Shown piece after piece: positions 35,342 through 43,364 of a DNA stretch of 64,000 nucleotides. The position numbers and the translations under genes were made by a program. The notes beneath the pieces are model-generated. The model worked only from the letters and a program-made list of their open reading frames with translations, did not search any database and was not told where the DNA came from. Origin of the DNA: Glaciecola sp965658765. Lineage in GTDB: Bacteria > Pseudomonadota > Gammaproteobacteria > Enterobacterales > Alteromonadaceae. The stretch covers positions 62,001 to 126,000 of the forward strand of contig CBFHTO010000001.1 of NCBI GenBank assembly GCA_965658765.1, written 5' to 3'. The stretch's first letter is position 1. Each line of letters starts with the position of its first letter.

Positions 35342-35731
35342 GTGAAATCAAAAAGCGGAAAACTTGTCAAACCTATCGCGCCTACTTCCCCAGGAGAGGT
35401 ATTCCAAGCTGATCCGCCAGATCCGGGAGAGATTGCAAAAATTAAATCTCAGCAAGCAGAGAGTAAAACCGGCAAGTATGGCAAGCAAAAAGTTAAACCG
35501 TTCAAAAAAGACAAAGCTGCTGCTGGAGAGTCGAAAGAATTAAAAACAGTAAAAGTTACCTTAGTTGACGAGAACCAAACGCCCATAACAGGAGTGTTGT
35601 ACGAAATTACACTGCCAAATGGCACGGTTGCAAAGGGTACCACAGACAAAAATGGGCAAGCCACGGTGGAAGGGTTTGCAGGCGAAGAGTGCACTCTTGC
35701 ATTGCCTGAACTCCATAAAGACGCATGGTAA
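35342..35731 (+). CDS. VgrG-linked small protein with carboxypeptidase-regulatory-like beta domain
   Basis: A 129-residue protein with a GTG start seven bases after AGGA, and no signal peptide. Residues 1-65 are Lys/Pro-rich and probably disordered. Residues about 70-125 form a beta-sandwich-like segment (VKVTLVDENQTPITG, then YEITLPNGTVAKGTTDKNG) ending in LPELHKDAW. This segment with its Gly-x-Thr-Asp-x-Asn-Gly turn recurs in VgrG-associated proteins and resembles SpaA/carboxypeptidase-regulatory folds. It probably helps load cargo on the VgrG spike or forms part of a multi-polypeptide effector. It lies 30 bases after vgrG. Confidence 0.72.
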   Translation: MKSKSGKLVKPIAPTSPGEVFQADPPDPGEIAKIKSQQAESKTGKYGKQKVKPFKKDKAAAGESKELKTVKVTLVDENQTPITGVLYEITLPNGTVAKGTTDKNGQATVEGFAGEECTLALPELHKDAW

Positions 35732-35763
35732 GCCAAACAACATTAAAATTTAGGAAGTAGAAC

Positions 35764-36411
35764 GTGAAAACCCACATAGTGAAGAAAAGTGAATGTTTTG
35801 CGAGCATTGCGCAAAAGTATGGGTTTCACGACGCAGAAATTATTTACAACGACCCCGCTAATAGTGAATTGAGGTCAAAAAGAGATAATTTACATGTATT
35901 AGTCGAAGGCGACCTAATTTATATCCCTGAAAAGCTCAACAAAACAAGAAAGCTCGCGGCCAATAGCGCAGTGACTTTTACTGTAAAAGGTTTGCTGACT
36001 GAACTTCACTTAGTCATCGAGGGTACGGATGCTAAGCCGCTGTGCAATAAACTATACGAACTGGAAGTTGCTGGTGAACTTTATTCTGGCAAAACAGATG
36101 ACAACGGCTGTATCAGACAAAAAGTGCCCGCTTCAGGCGAAGTTGCAAAACTCAGTGTTTATCTTAGCGATGACCTAAAAGACAACCTTTATTGGAGACT
36201 GCAAATGGGTTGCTTAGAACCTGTAGATACGCTTAGTGGCGTACAAGCACGACTCAATAATTTGGGTTTTAATGCGGGTATAGAAGATGGTGAGTTTGGT
36301 GAAAAAACTGAGCAAGCAATATTCGCTTTTAAGCAACTGCACAATCTGTCTGGCGGTACTGAAATCGACCAGACCTTCACAAACGCGCTGAAATCCGAGT
36401 ACGGATTTTAA
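35764..36411 (+). CDS. VgrG-linked protein with LysM-like N-terminus, beta domain and peptidoglycan-binding C-terminus
   Basis: A 215-residue protein with a GTG start preceded by AGGAAG. Residues 1-57 are LysM-like (THIVKKSECFASIAQKYGF, ending GDLIYIPEK). Residues about 70-135 repeat the beta-sandwich-like pattern of the preceding gene (LYELEVAGELYSGKTDDNGC). Residues about 155-212 match the PG_binding_1 helical domain (GVQARLNNLGFNAGIEDGEFG, then AIFAFKQLH). No signal peptide is present, as expected for T6SS cargo. Two cell-wall-binding modules imply action on peptidoglycan in the target periplasm. No catalytic motif was seen, so it may target or scaffold another effector. Confidence 0.78.
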   Translation: MKTHIVKKSECFASIAQKYGFHDAEIIYNDPANSELRSKRDNLHVLVEGDLIYIPEKLNKTRKLAANSAVTFTVKGLLTELHLVIEGTDAKPLCNKLYELEVAGELYSGKTDDNGCIRQKVPASGEVAKLSVYLSDDLKDNLYWRLQMGCLEPVDTLSGVQARLNNLGFNAGIEDGEFGEKTEQAIFAFKQLHNLSGGTEIDQTFTNALKSEYGF

Positions 36412-36422
36412 AGAGGATAAAA

Positions 36423-36902
36423 ATGGCTAACGTAAGTCGTTCAAGCTCTGCTATGCAAAATGTAAACAGACTGCGCGTGCACCGAACGAAAATCTATTTA
36501 CAAAGCTTTCCAGGTACCTTCGCCAATGGCGAAGAGGCATCAGCATTCAAAGATATCGAATACGCTTTGTACATAAACGACAACTTCTCTCAGTCCGGCA
36601 TGGTACCAAACGATGGTTGCATCGAACTGTTGGTCCCTGGTGCAAGCAAAGCGGAATTAGAAGTACTTGGAACAAAGTACGACATCGAAGTCTTACCGAA
36701 ATTCGCCGCCCATGACTCTATCTTAGGAGTTAAACAAAGACTGCGAAGCCTTGGTTACTATCAAGCGGAAATAAATGGCAAGTGGTGCGATGAACTGGAT
36801 AAAGCGGTTTTGAATTTCCAAGCCGATTACATGCTCGAAGTCTCTGGAGATGCACTTGATCAAAAGACCATTGATGCTTTGAAAACGGAAGTAGGAGAAT
36901 AG
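36423..36902 (+). CDS. VgrG-linked protein with beta domain and peptidoglycan-binding C-terminus
   Basis: A 159-residue protein paralogous in layout to the last two thirds of its upstream neighbour. Residues about 15-90 look like the same beta segment (YALYINDNFSQSGMVPNDGC), and about 98-157 are a PG_binding_1 domain (GVKQRLRSLGYYQAEINGKW, then AVLNFQADYML). It lacks the LysM-like part and a signal peptide. AGAGGAT lies before the ATG. It ends two bases before the metzincin gene, so the two are very probably co-translated. It may serve as the cell-wall-binding subunit of that protease. Confidence 0.76.
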   Translation: MANVSRSSSAMQNVNRLRVHRTKIYLQSFPGTFANGEEASAFKDIEYALYINDNFSQSGMVPNDGCIELLVPGASKAELEVLGTKYDIEVLPKFAAHDSILGVKQRLRSLGYYQAEINGKWCDELDKAVLNFQADYMLEVSGDALDQKTIDALKTEVGE

Positions 36903-36904
36903 TT

Positions 36905-38080
36905 ATGAGCATAATATTAAAAACTAAAAACTCCTTGCGCTTAGTCCCAATTAAGTTTGTAAAAGCTGGTGATGAAAGCCCACAAAAGCAATATCCTGAC
37001 ATCGACGATAGGGGTTATCGCCATAAAGTCCCAACGGTCAATGGATACCCTGAGTCAAAGGAGTTAAGGGGTCCTGTACTTGGCGCGTCCAAAGGGGAAA
37101 CACTTACTGTAAAACTCGTCAGGCAAGCTATTAGCGAAGAGGCAAGCTTATTTATACGTTCGTCTGACGAGGAGGTGCTAAGTATAGTGTCTCCAAGCGA
37201 AAACGAGTGCTGTGAACCAGGCCCAGAAACGGAGATCACATTTAGCGCGGGAAATTTTTCTGGTTCCACCCCAAGGTCGGCTAATATCGAGGTGCGTTTC
37301 GAGTCACTTAATGGTCCGGTTATTGGACAACTTACCGTCTATGTATTTGCAAAATTAAACCTGTGTATCCAACCTTTTCTTGTATCAATTTCGGATGCTG
37401 CCGGAGTGGGTGCAAAAGCGCCAAATTTAGATGTCGATAAACTATGCGAACAGGTATCAGCACTATGGGCTCCTTGTGGTGTCGACATTGATATGCAAAT
37501 GGCAAAATCATTTGCAGTGCGATTGTCGTCAGCCAATGTTTTAGATTTCTCTGAAATAAATAAAGTCTTTTCAGAGCAATGGGAAGAAAACGCCATCAAT
37601 GTTTACATCGTACAAGAGATAAAAGATGTGCTAGGTTTAGGTATCAGCAGAGCCGTACATAAAAGCTTTGGGCTGAGTCACCCGGGTATATTTTTAGGTT
37701 TACACTCAAAAGGTATCGATAGAAGTCAGGATGTTTATTGGTGCGCAAACGATTTGGCGCACGAGCTAGGACACTTTTTTGGACTGCGCCATCCTAGTGA
37801 TAAATCCACTCAAGTCGAAAGCGGCTGGGAAAAATACGATACATGGTCCATGCGTATGTTAATGCACAATTACAATACGACTGGGCGTCAAGCGCCACCA
37901 AAAGATAGCGATTGGCCTGCCTTTAATGATCTCGGATACGGAGAAACAGAGGGTGGCGAAGCCTATCGTGCAGGGCTCATTAATTTAAAGAAAATAAGTG
38001 TAAGCTCTCAGCATGGCGTGGAGGGGCAATGTTCGACTGCTCGCAACTTCATCGCGAAGGGTCCTACAGTGATCTACTGA
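36905..38080 (+). CDS. Putative metzincin-type zinc metalloprotease, candidate T6SS effector
   Basis: A 391-residue protein with no signal peptide in a VgrG-linked cargo module. Residues about 50-150 look like an Ig-type beta-sandwich. Residues about 165-345 form the protease domain: the zinc site HELGHFFGLRH (H286, E287, H290, H296) fits HExxHxxGxxH of metzincins, with a candidate Met-turn in WSMRMLMHN (M316-M320). Five Cys residues are scattered, including Cys-Cys at about 101-102. Lack of an export signal, two-base spacing from a peptidoglycan-binding gene, and position between vgrG and a PAAR-like gene all suggest delivery by the T6SS. The substrate is unknown; a periplasmic protein or peptide cross-link is possible. 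The protease fold call is firm from the motif; the effector role is inference. Confidence 0.8.
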   Translation: MSIILKTKNSLRLVPIKFVKAGDESPQKQYPDIDDRGYRHKVPTVNGYPESKELRGPVLGASKGETLTVKLVRQAISEEASLFIRSSDEEVLSIVSPSENECCEPGPETEITFSAGNFSGSTPRSANIEVRFESLNGPVIGQLTVYVFAKLNLCIQPFLVSISDAAGVGAKAPNLDVDKLCEQVSALWAPCGVDIDMQMAKSFAVRLSSANVLDFSEINKVFSEQWEENAINVYIVQEIKDVLGLGISRAVHKSFGLSHPGIFLGLHSKGIDRSQDVYWCANDLAHELGHFFGLRHPSDKSTQVESGWEKYDTWSMRMLMHNYNTTGRQAPPKDSDWPAFNDLGYGETEGGEAYRAGLINLKKISVSSQHGVEGQCSTARNFIAKGPTVIY

Positions 38081-38152
38081 GCATGTTCAATAACTGCGAA
38101 TCAGTCAAGAATAGGGGCGAATAATGCGCACTGGCGACAAGAAGCGACACGT

Positions 38153-39079
38153 ATGAGAGTGAGAGCTAAACATATCGCAAAGCCGGTACTAACGTTTTTG
38201 CTGGTAGGCTCGCTGTGGGCTTGCCAGCAAAACCAAGGGCAATCGAATGAACCCTTGGCGCAAGAACAAAGCGTCAACACGAAAAAAGAGGACACAATGT
38301 CTGAACTTACAAAAGCGATTATTGAAAATAGTGCAGATGCAAAAAATATTGCGGCGCGTATGGGCAAAGCAGCCTTACCAGAACTAGCCTCGTTGTTAAA
38401 CTCTGAAGATCCGAAACTAAGGCTAAGAAGCGTAAAAGCACTTGGCTTAATAGAGCTGTCATTGAGCTATGAATTACTCTTTAAAGCGCTAGACGACGAA
38501 GAAATAAGCGTTGCTCATATGGCAATGGGAGAGATAGAAAAAAAACAAGGCAGCCTCTCGACAGAAATATTATTGGGTTTGCTCGAAAAAGTCACTGAGC
38601 CAAATGCAAAAAATCGCGTGATATTAATGTTGGGAAGCCGCCTTACGCGAGAGCAGGCACCTGCACTTGATAAGTATTGCACCACTGAGCAACCTCAAAT
38701 GGTTGCCTTACATTGCATGGCCGCACTATCGAAAATTGGGATGGAGCAGCGCCGAAAGCAGTTATCTGCCTATTTGCTATCAATCAAAGAAGACAACCAA
38801 GCCTTTATGGACGTATTTTCCTTGATTGAATACATAAATCAGCCTTGGATTGTCCCTTCTCTGCGAATGTTACTGAGTAATAAACGTGAAGTTCAATATC
38901 TAGGTGACGCAGCCGAAGCCTTGAAATTTCCGTCATTTCTTCGAGTATGCGACAAAGCGGTCCAATTAATTACGCAGATTATTGAGATCCCTTTATCGTT
39001 TGACACCAAGTTAGCTGCTAATTTTTCAGATAAACAACTTGCAGAAGTAAATCTAGCTGTGAGTAATTATCAATATTAA
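38153..39079 (+). CDS. HEAT-repeat-like lipoprotein, candidate immunity or accessory protein
   Basis: A 308-residue lipoprotein. A basic start (MRVRAKH) and hydrophobic core end in lipobox LWAC with Cys at about 24, then a Gln/Asn-rich linker. From about 65 on it is all-helical with HEAT-like repeats (LASLLNSEDPKLRLRSVKAL, LFKALDDEEISVAHMAMGEI, and later copies). It lies directly downstream of the metzincin gene and upstream of the PAAR-like gene. A periplasm-facing, protein-binding lipoprotein in this slot fits an immunity protein that blocks the protease in its own or sister cells. No known immunity family was recognised, so an assembly role is also possible. Confidence 0.75.
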   Translation: MRVRAKHIAKPVLTFLLVGSLWACQQNQGQSNEPLAQEQSVNTKKEDTMSELTKAIIENSADAKNIAARMGKAALPELASLLNSEDPKLRLRSVKALGLIELSLSYELLFKALDDEEISVAHMAMGEIEKKQGSLSTEILLGLLEKVTEPNAKNRVILMLGSRLTREQAPALDKYCTTEQPQMVALHCMAALSKIGMEQRRKQLSAYLLSIKEDNQAFMDVFSLIEYINQPWIVPSLRMLLSNKREVQYLGDAAEALKFPSFLRVCDKAVQLITQIIEIPLSFDTKLAANFSDKQLAEVNLAVSNYQY

Positions 39080-39097
39080 ATAAAGGAGGAAATCATT

Positions 39098-39487
39098 ATG
39101 GCTATTCAAGTAACAATGGGAGCCTCGTTAATGTGCACACAAGGTATGGCACCTAGCACATTAGTCGTTCCACCTATGAATCGAACAATGGCAGATGGCA
39201 TGCCTGCTGCTAACATTATGGATTTTAAACCATTTGCCAATATTCCGCCTTTTGGTATGTGCCGCTCTCCGGCAAACCCGGCAGTCGCTGCCGCCACTGC
39301 CGCGGCACTCGGCGTCTTGACTCCTATGCCGTGTACTCCAGTGATTCCAGCTCCATGGACGCCAGGCTCACCGACCGTTCAGATCGCTAATATGCCAGCG
39401 CTCAATAATACCTGTAAATGTATGTGTGCTTTTGCTGGTACGATTTCAATTACGAATCCTGGCGGCAAGACCGTTCAGATCGCATAG
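39098..39487 (+). CDS. PAAR-like DUF4280 protein (spike tip)
   Basis: A 129-residue protein of the DUF4280 PAAR-like family. It opens MAIQVTMGASLMCTQGMAPS, has MADGMPAANIMDFKPFANIPPFGMC, an Ala-rich helix, PMPCTPVIPAPWTPGSP and ends in a Cys pair CKCMC and GGKTVQIA. Cys and Pro-rich loops with small beta strands suit a sharpened tip on VgrG. No canonical PAAR gene is present elsewhere in the cluster, so this protein probably fills that place. AAAGGAGG precedes the ATG. It carries no fused toxin domain. Confidence 0.88.
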   Translation: MAIQVTMGASLMCTQGMAPSTLVVPPMNRTMADGMPAANIMDFKPFANIPPFGMCRSPANPAVAAATAAALGVLTPMPCTPVIPAPWTPGSPTVQIANMPALNNTCKCMCAFAGTISITNPGGKTVQIA

Positions 39488-39540
39488 AAAATGAATAAAA
39501 GAGGATTCGACATTTTAGTGTGTATGTTTTTTGTAAAGTC

Positions 39541-39568
39541 TTTGCGTTTAAATCGTATTGCTTATAAT
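39541..39568 (+). promoter_or_regulatory. Candidate promoter for tagH-tssJKLM-tagF
   Basis: TTTGCG (39541-39546) and a perfect TATAAT (39563-39568) with 16-base spacing lie about 90 bases before tagH, in the only sizeable gap of the plus-strand arm after the cargo module. The -35 half is weak, so strength is uncertain. Confidence 0.4.
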
Positions 39569-39658
39569 CTAAGCACTCAAAATAATGAGGAAAAAAAGCC
39601 AATCCAACCTTGGATAATGTTGATAAAACTTTGCCGTTGGATGAGGAAAAATAACTAA

Positions 39659-41506
39659 ATGGCTCATTTACAACTATCACTGATCATGGGGGGAGCACCC
39701 TCGCAAGAAACAAATTGCGCCTTTTCAACACTCGGCGGCACTATTGGACGCTCGAGCGAATGTGATTGGACTTTACTCGATCCCGACCGTTTCATTTCAA
39801 ATAAACATATTCTTATTACTTATCAAGATCAGCAGTTTGTTCTAACTGACACGAGTAGCAACGGTGTCTTTATAAATGAACAAAGCGAGCCACTCGGAAA
39901 AGGCAATCAATATACATTAAAATTAAACGACAAATTAACGCTCGGAAAGTTTTGTATTACCGTATCACAAATCGAGTGCGACCAAGCTCCAGAACCATTT
40001 CTAGGAACGCCTTCTGCGGTTCAACAAAGCGATTCGTCAGGCGGAGATTTACTCGGCTTAGTCAGCTCTCCAAGCGCGGGGGCAACGAATTCTGCACCAC
40101 AAATTGGCACTGCTAGTACAGAACAAAACGTCAGCTCTGGACAAACTAATAGCCAAGATGAACTTGGTTTGTTTGATATTTTATCCGGCTCGAGTGCGCC
40201 CTCTAATGCGCCTAACATGAACACCGATGATTACAGTTATAGGACACCGCCACCCTCTGTTAATACATTTGGGCAGGAACCTAGCAAAAACGTAGCGCCA
40301 TCTTCGTCTTTTTCTAAAGAATCGACCGATGATAGTAGCAATGCGCCTTTTTTAAATACGCCAAACAAGCAAGCAACAAGCGGTGGAACCTCAAATAATA
40401 CAATCCCCGAGGATTGGGATTTAAGTAGTTTAGATGATGACCTTAGTAATGGCGACAATGGTCTAGGCCTTGATTTTAAAAGCCTTGATTTTGAAGGCCA
40501 TGATTTTGAAGGCGCTGCACCGCAGACTAACGAACTTTCTCCGACAAATGTACCTGCAGCACAGTCCAATCCGCTGATCCCGGACGACGCTTTTTCTGAA
40601 TTTAGCGATACTGAATTTGGTGCAAATAAGGGTGCAGTAAATAAGGAAACAACAGGGCGAACCAGCGCAGCTCAGGCGACAGAAGCAACAAGTAAGGCGC
40701 CGTTCGAAACTAACGAGTCAAGTCAGATTCAGCAGCAATCCACAACTCAAACTACGCCTCAGATGAGTACATCTACGTCTACCAACCCTGAGCCATTTAC
40801 GGTTGAAAACGCGCCAGAACCATCAGTGAGCGGACAGGCTGAGCGAGCAGTTTCGCCCAATACCACTTCGCCTCAGCAAGTCACAAATGCGCAAGCCCCT
40901 TCACAAGTTAACCGCGAACAAGATCAAGAATTTTTTAATTACCTTTACGAAAAGCTTGGACTACCAAAAGAATATATATCTTCGGTCGACAAAAAGGCCT
41001 TTGCTGACGATTTAGTGAATATTTTAATGACCTCTACTCAGGGGATCATGTCACTCCTTGCGGGACGTTCAGTATTTAAGCAAGAGTCAAGATTATCCAT
41101 GACGATGATAAGGCCGCAATCGAACAATCCAATTAAATTTTCATTGGACCCAAGTGATACCCTAGAAATGTTACTCGTGAAGAAGAAGCCAGGCTATATG
41201 ACAGCTCAAGGTGCATACTCAGAAGCTTTGAACGACATTCAGCTTCATCAAATGGCCTTTTTATCGGGCTTACAAGGGACTCTTAGTGGCGTCTTAGCAG
41301 AGTTAGACCCCAACTTAATTGAGCAGCAAGCAGCTGAAAAAGGAAAAAGCTTTATTGGCTTAAAAGCAAACAGTCAGAAGTGGGATGCATTTAAAGAGAA
41401 ACAAGATTCGCTTACAAAAAGAGTCAACGAAAATTTAAATGAGATATTATCAACTCACTTTTCAGACGCATACGAAGCTCAAATAAAAAGCATGAAAAAT
41501 AGCTAG
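39659..41506 (+). CDS. tagH: T6SS FHA-domain protein TagH (Fha)
   Basis: A 615-residue regulator. An FHA domain at about 20-100 has the phosphothreonine-binding features GRSSECDWTL, SNKHILI and TSSNGVFIN. Residues about 105-430 are low-complexity (Ser, Thr, Asn, Gln, Pro), with a small repeat LDFKSLDFEGHDFEGA. The C-terminal TagH domain (about 430-600) is typical: FFNYLYEKLGLP, LMTSTQGIMSLLAGR, NNPIKFSLD and the RVNENLNEILSTHF end. It should read threonine phosphorylation set by PpkA and PppA encoded nearby and control T6SS assembly. It is followed by tssJ after 12 bases. Confidence 0.94.
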   Translation: MAHLQLSLIMGGAPSQETNCAFSTLGGTIGRSSECDWTLLDPDRFISNKHILITYQDQQFVLTDTSSNGVFINEQSEPLGKGNQYTLKLNDKLTLGKFCITVSQIECDQAPEPFLGTPSAVQQSDSSGGDLLGLVSSPSAGATNSAPQIGTASTEQNVSSGQTNSQDELGLFDILSGSSAPSNAPNMNTDDYSYRTPPPSVNTFGQEPSKNVAPSSSFSKESTDDSSNAPFLNTPNKQATSGGTSNNTIPEDWDLSSLDDDLSNGDNGLGLDFKSLDFEGHDFEGAAPQTNELSPTNVPAAQSNPLIPDDAFSEFSDTEFGANKGAVNKETTGRTSAAQATEATSKAPFETNESSQIQQQSTTQTTPQMSTSTSTNPEPFTVENAPEPSVSGQAERAVSPNTTSPQQVTNAQAPSQVNREQDQEFFNYLYEKLGLPKEYISSVDKKAFADDLVNILMTSTQGIMSLLAGRSVFKQESRLSMTMIRPQSNNPIKFSLDPSDTLEMLLVKKKPGYMTAQGAYSEALNDIQLHQMAFLSGLQGTLSGVLAELDPNLIEQQAAEKGKSFIGLKANSQKWDAFKEKQDSLTKRVNENLNEILSTHFSDAYEAQIKSMKNS

Positions 41507-41518
41507 TAAAGGATATTT

Positions 41519-41992
41519 ATGAAAACATTGTTACAAGGCCTTATAGTCATAACTTTCGCAATTCTTAGCTCTGCATGTATGAGCACAGGAGGCGAGCAAA
41601 AAGTCGATTTTAGTTACGTCATTGAGGCGGCTGACTCAATTAACCCTGACATCAATGGTCGACCCTCGTCTGTCGTGGTCAGAGTGTTTCAATTATCAAA
41701 TCAAATTAACTTTGAAAATGCCTCTTATGATGACTTGTTTGCCAGTGCCAATAATACATTAGGTACTGAGTTTATATCGGTTGACGAGTATTTAATTGAT
41801 CCTGGAGCTCGCAAAGAAATTGAGGCGCAAATATCGGAGAACGCAAAATTTATTGGGGTCGTAGTGGGGTATCGCAGTATTGATATGGTTACATGGAGAA
41901 CAATTTCTCCAGTTGAAGAAAAAAGTTTTTTTAGAAGTTCTAGCTTAGACATTAAAATTTATCAGAAAAGCGTTAGAGTCATCGCTAACTAA
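41519..41992 (+). CDS. tssJ: T6SS outer-membrane lipoprotein TssJ
   Basis: A 157-residue lipoprotein with lipobox SSAC at Cys20 followed by MSTGG. The mature domain has the transthyretin-like TssJ pattern: SVVVRVFQLSNQINFENASYDD, ISVDEYLIDPG and IGVVVGYRSIDMVTWR. It anchors the TssJLM membrane complex to the outer membrane by binding the TssM C-terminus. AAAGGATAT precedes the ATG. It is part of the tagH-tssJKLM run. Confidence 0.95.
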   Translation: MKTLLQGLIVITFAILSSACMSTGGEQKVDFSYVIEAADSINPDINGRPSSVVVRVFQLSNQINFENASYDDLFASANNTLGTEFISVDEYLIDPGARKEIEAQISENAKFIGVVVGYRSIDMVTWRTISPVEEKSFFRSSSLDIKIYQKSVRVIAN

Positions 41993-42031
41993 ATAAAGCA
42001 TTGTCAGCTCACTAACACGGGAAAAAATACA

Positions 42032-43363
42032 ATGGCATGGGAAAAACGAGTAGTATGGTCCGAAGGAATGATGCTCCAACCTCATCATTTCCAACAACAA
42101 GCTCGCTACCATGAGTCTCAATTACGTAAAGCTTTGTATTTGCTAACGCCTTACTCGTGGGGAATATACTCTCTCGAAATTGATAAGTCGCAGCTAAAAG
42201 TGGGCAAGCTCAGTTTAGTCGACGCTGAAGGTATATTACCGGATGGAAATATCTTTCATATACCGGAAATAGACGCTTTACCAAAAGCGCTAGATATTAC
42301 TGAAGATCAGCTAGATGCGACCATTTATTTAGCCGTTACGATGCGCCGACATAGTAATACAGAGACAGCGCGAGATTCGTCGGTACAAAGTCGCTTTGCC
42401 GTGCAAGAACACGAACCGAGAGACGTTTCAGGCATATCATCTACCCAAGTTCCAATCGAAGTATCTGGCCTGAATTTTTCTTTTCGTACTAGCAAAGACG
42501 ACAATAGTGAGTTTAGCTGCATCCCCATCGCTAAAGTAGAAGATATTAGCATTAACGGAGTAGTGACCTTAAAAGAGGAGTTCATTCCCGTTACCTTGAA
42601 CGCTAAATCAAATGCCTATTTATCTGGCTTTTTGAGCGAACTCGTTAAGTTATGTAAACACCGCATACAGTCACTTGCTTCAAGAGTATCAGTTGCAGGT
42701 AAATCAACCGGCAGTGAAATTAACGAATATTTAATGCTGCAAACACTTAACCGCCACTTTCCGATGTTAGTTGAGTTTGATAAAGCGGATTATGTCAGCC
42801 CAACATCACTGTATGAACGAATGGTGACACTGATTGGAGATATGAGTACCTTTATTCAAGCAGATAAACTTGTACCCGACCTTCCTCAGTATGAGCATAA
42901 ACAGCCAAGCGAAATGTTTCAGGTTTTGATCAAGGAATTGCGCCAGCTGTTTAGTGTTGTTTTGGAACAAAACTCAATCAATATCCCGCTTCAAGAGAAG
43001 AAATTTGGCATTAGGATTGGCGCAATAAGTGATAAGACCTTATTTGGCACCGCTACTTTTGTGTTAGCGGTGAGCGCAGATATATCAGCAGACGAAATTC
43101 GTAAGTATTTTCCTCAGCAAGTTAAGATCGGTGCAGTAGAGCAAATCAAAGAATTAGTTAATCTTCAGCTTCCGGGGATCCAGCTAACCCAGCTTGCAGC
43201 AGCGCCACGCGAAATGCCTTATCAGCGAAACTACGTGTATTTTGAATTGGTACAAAACGGAGAGTATTGGAATTCCCTTGCTAACTCTGGTGGTGTAGCA
43301 CTGCACATAGGCACCAACTTCCCTAACCTAATGATGGAACTCTGGGCCATTAGGAGCCAATAG
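42032..43363 (+). CDS. tssK: T6SS baseplate-membrane connector TssK
   Basis: A 443-residue protein (VasE/ImpJ family). The start VVWSEGMMLQPHHFQQQARYHE is diagnostic (here preceded by MAWEKR). It continues with LTPYSWGIYSLEID, a long central helical region and FELVQNGEYWNSLANSGGVALH near the end. TssK trimers link the baseplate to the cytoplasmic domains of TssL and TssM. It ends one base before tssL, so expression is coupled. Confidence 0.96.
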   Translation: MAWEKRVVWSEGMMLQPHHFQQQARYHESQLRKALYLLTPYSWGIYSLEIDKSQLKVGKLSLVDAEGILPDGNIFHIPEIDALPKALDITEDQLDATIYLAVTMRRHSNTETARDSSVQSRFAVQEHEPRDVSGISSTQVPIEVSGLNFSFRTSKDDNSEFSCIPIAKVEDISINGVVTLKEEFIPVTLNAKSNAYLSGFLSELVKLCKHRIQSLASRVSVAGKSTGSEINEYLMLQTLNRHFPMLVEFDKADYVSPTSLYERMVTLIGDMSTFIQADKLVPDLPQYEHKQPSEMFQVLIKELRQLFSVVLEQNSINIPLQEKKFGIRIGAISDKTLFGTATFVLAVSADISADEIRKYFPQQVKIGAVEQIKELVNLQLPGIQLTQLAAAPREMPYQRNYVYFELVQNGEYWNSLANSGGVALHIGTNFPNLMMELWAIRSQ

Positions 43364-43364
43364 C

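Noticed and set aside
39491..39658. 55-codon plus-strand frame exactly filling the gap between the PAAR-like gene and tagH
   Set aside because: No ribosome site, no recognisable protein pattern, and it covers the best candidate promoter for tagH. It is probably chance, though it could be tested by ribosome profiling.
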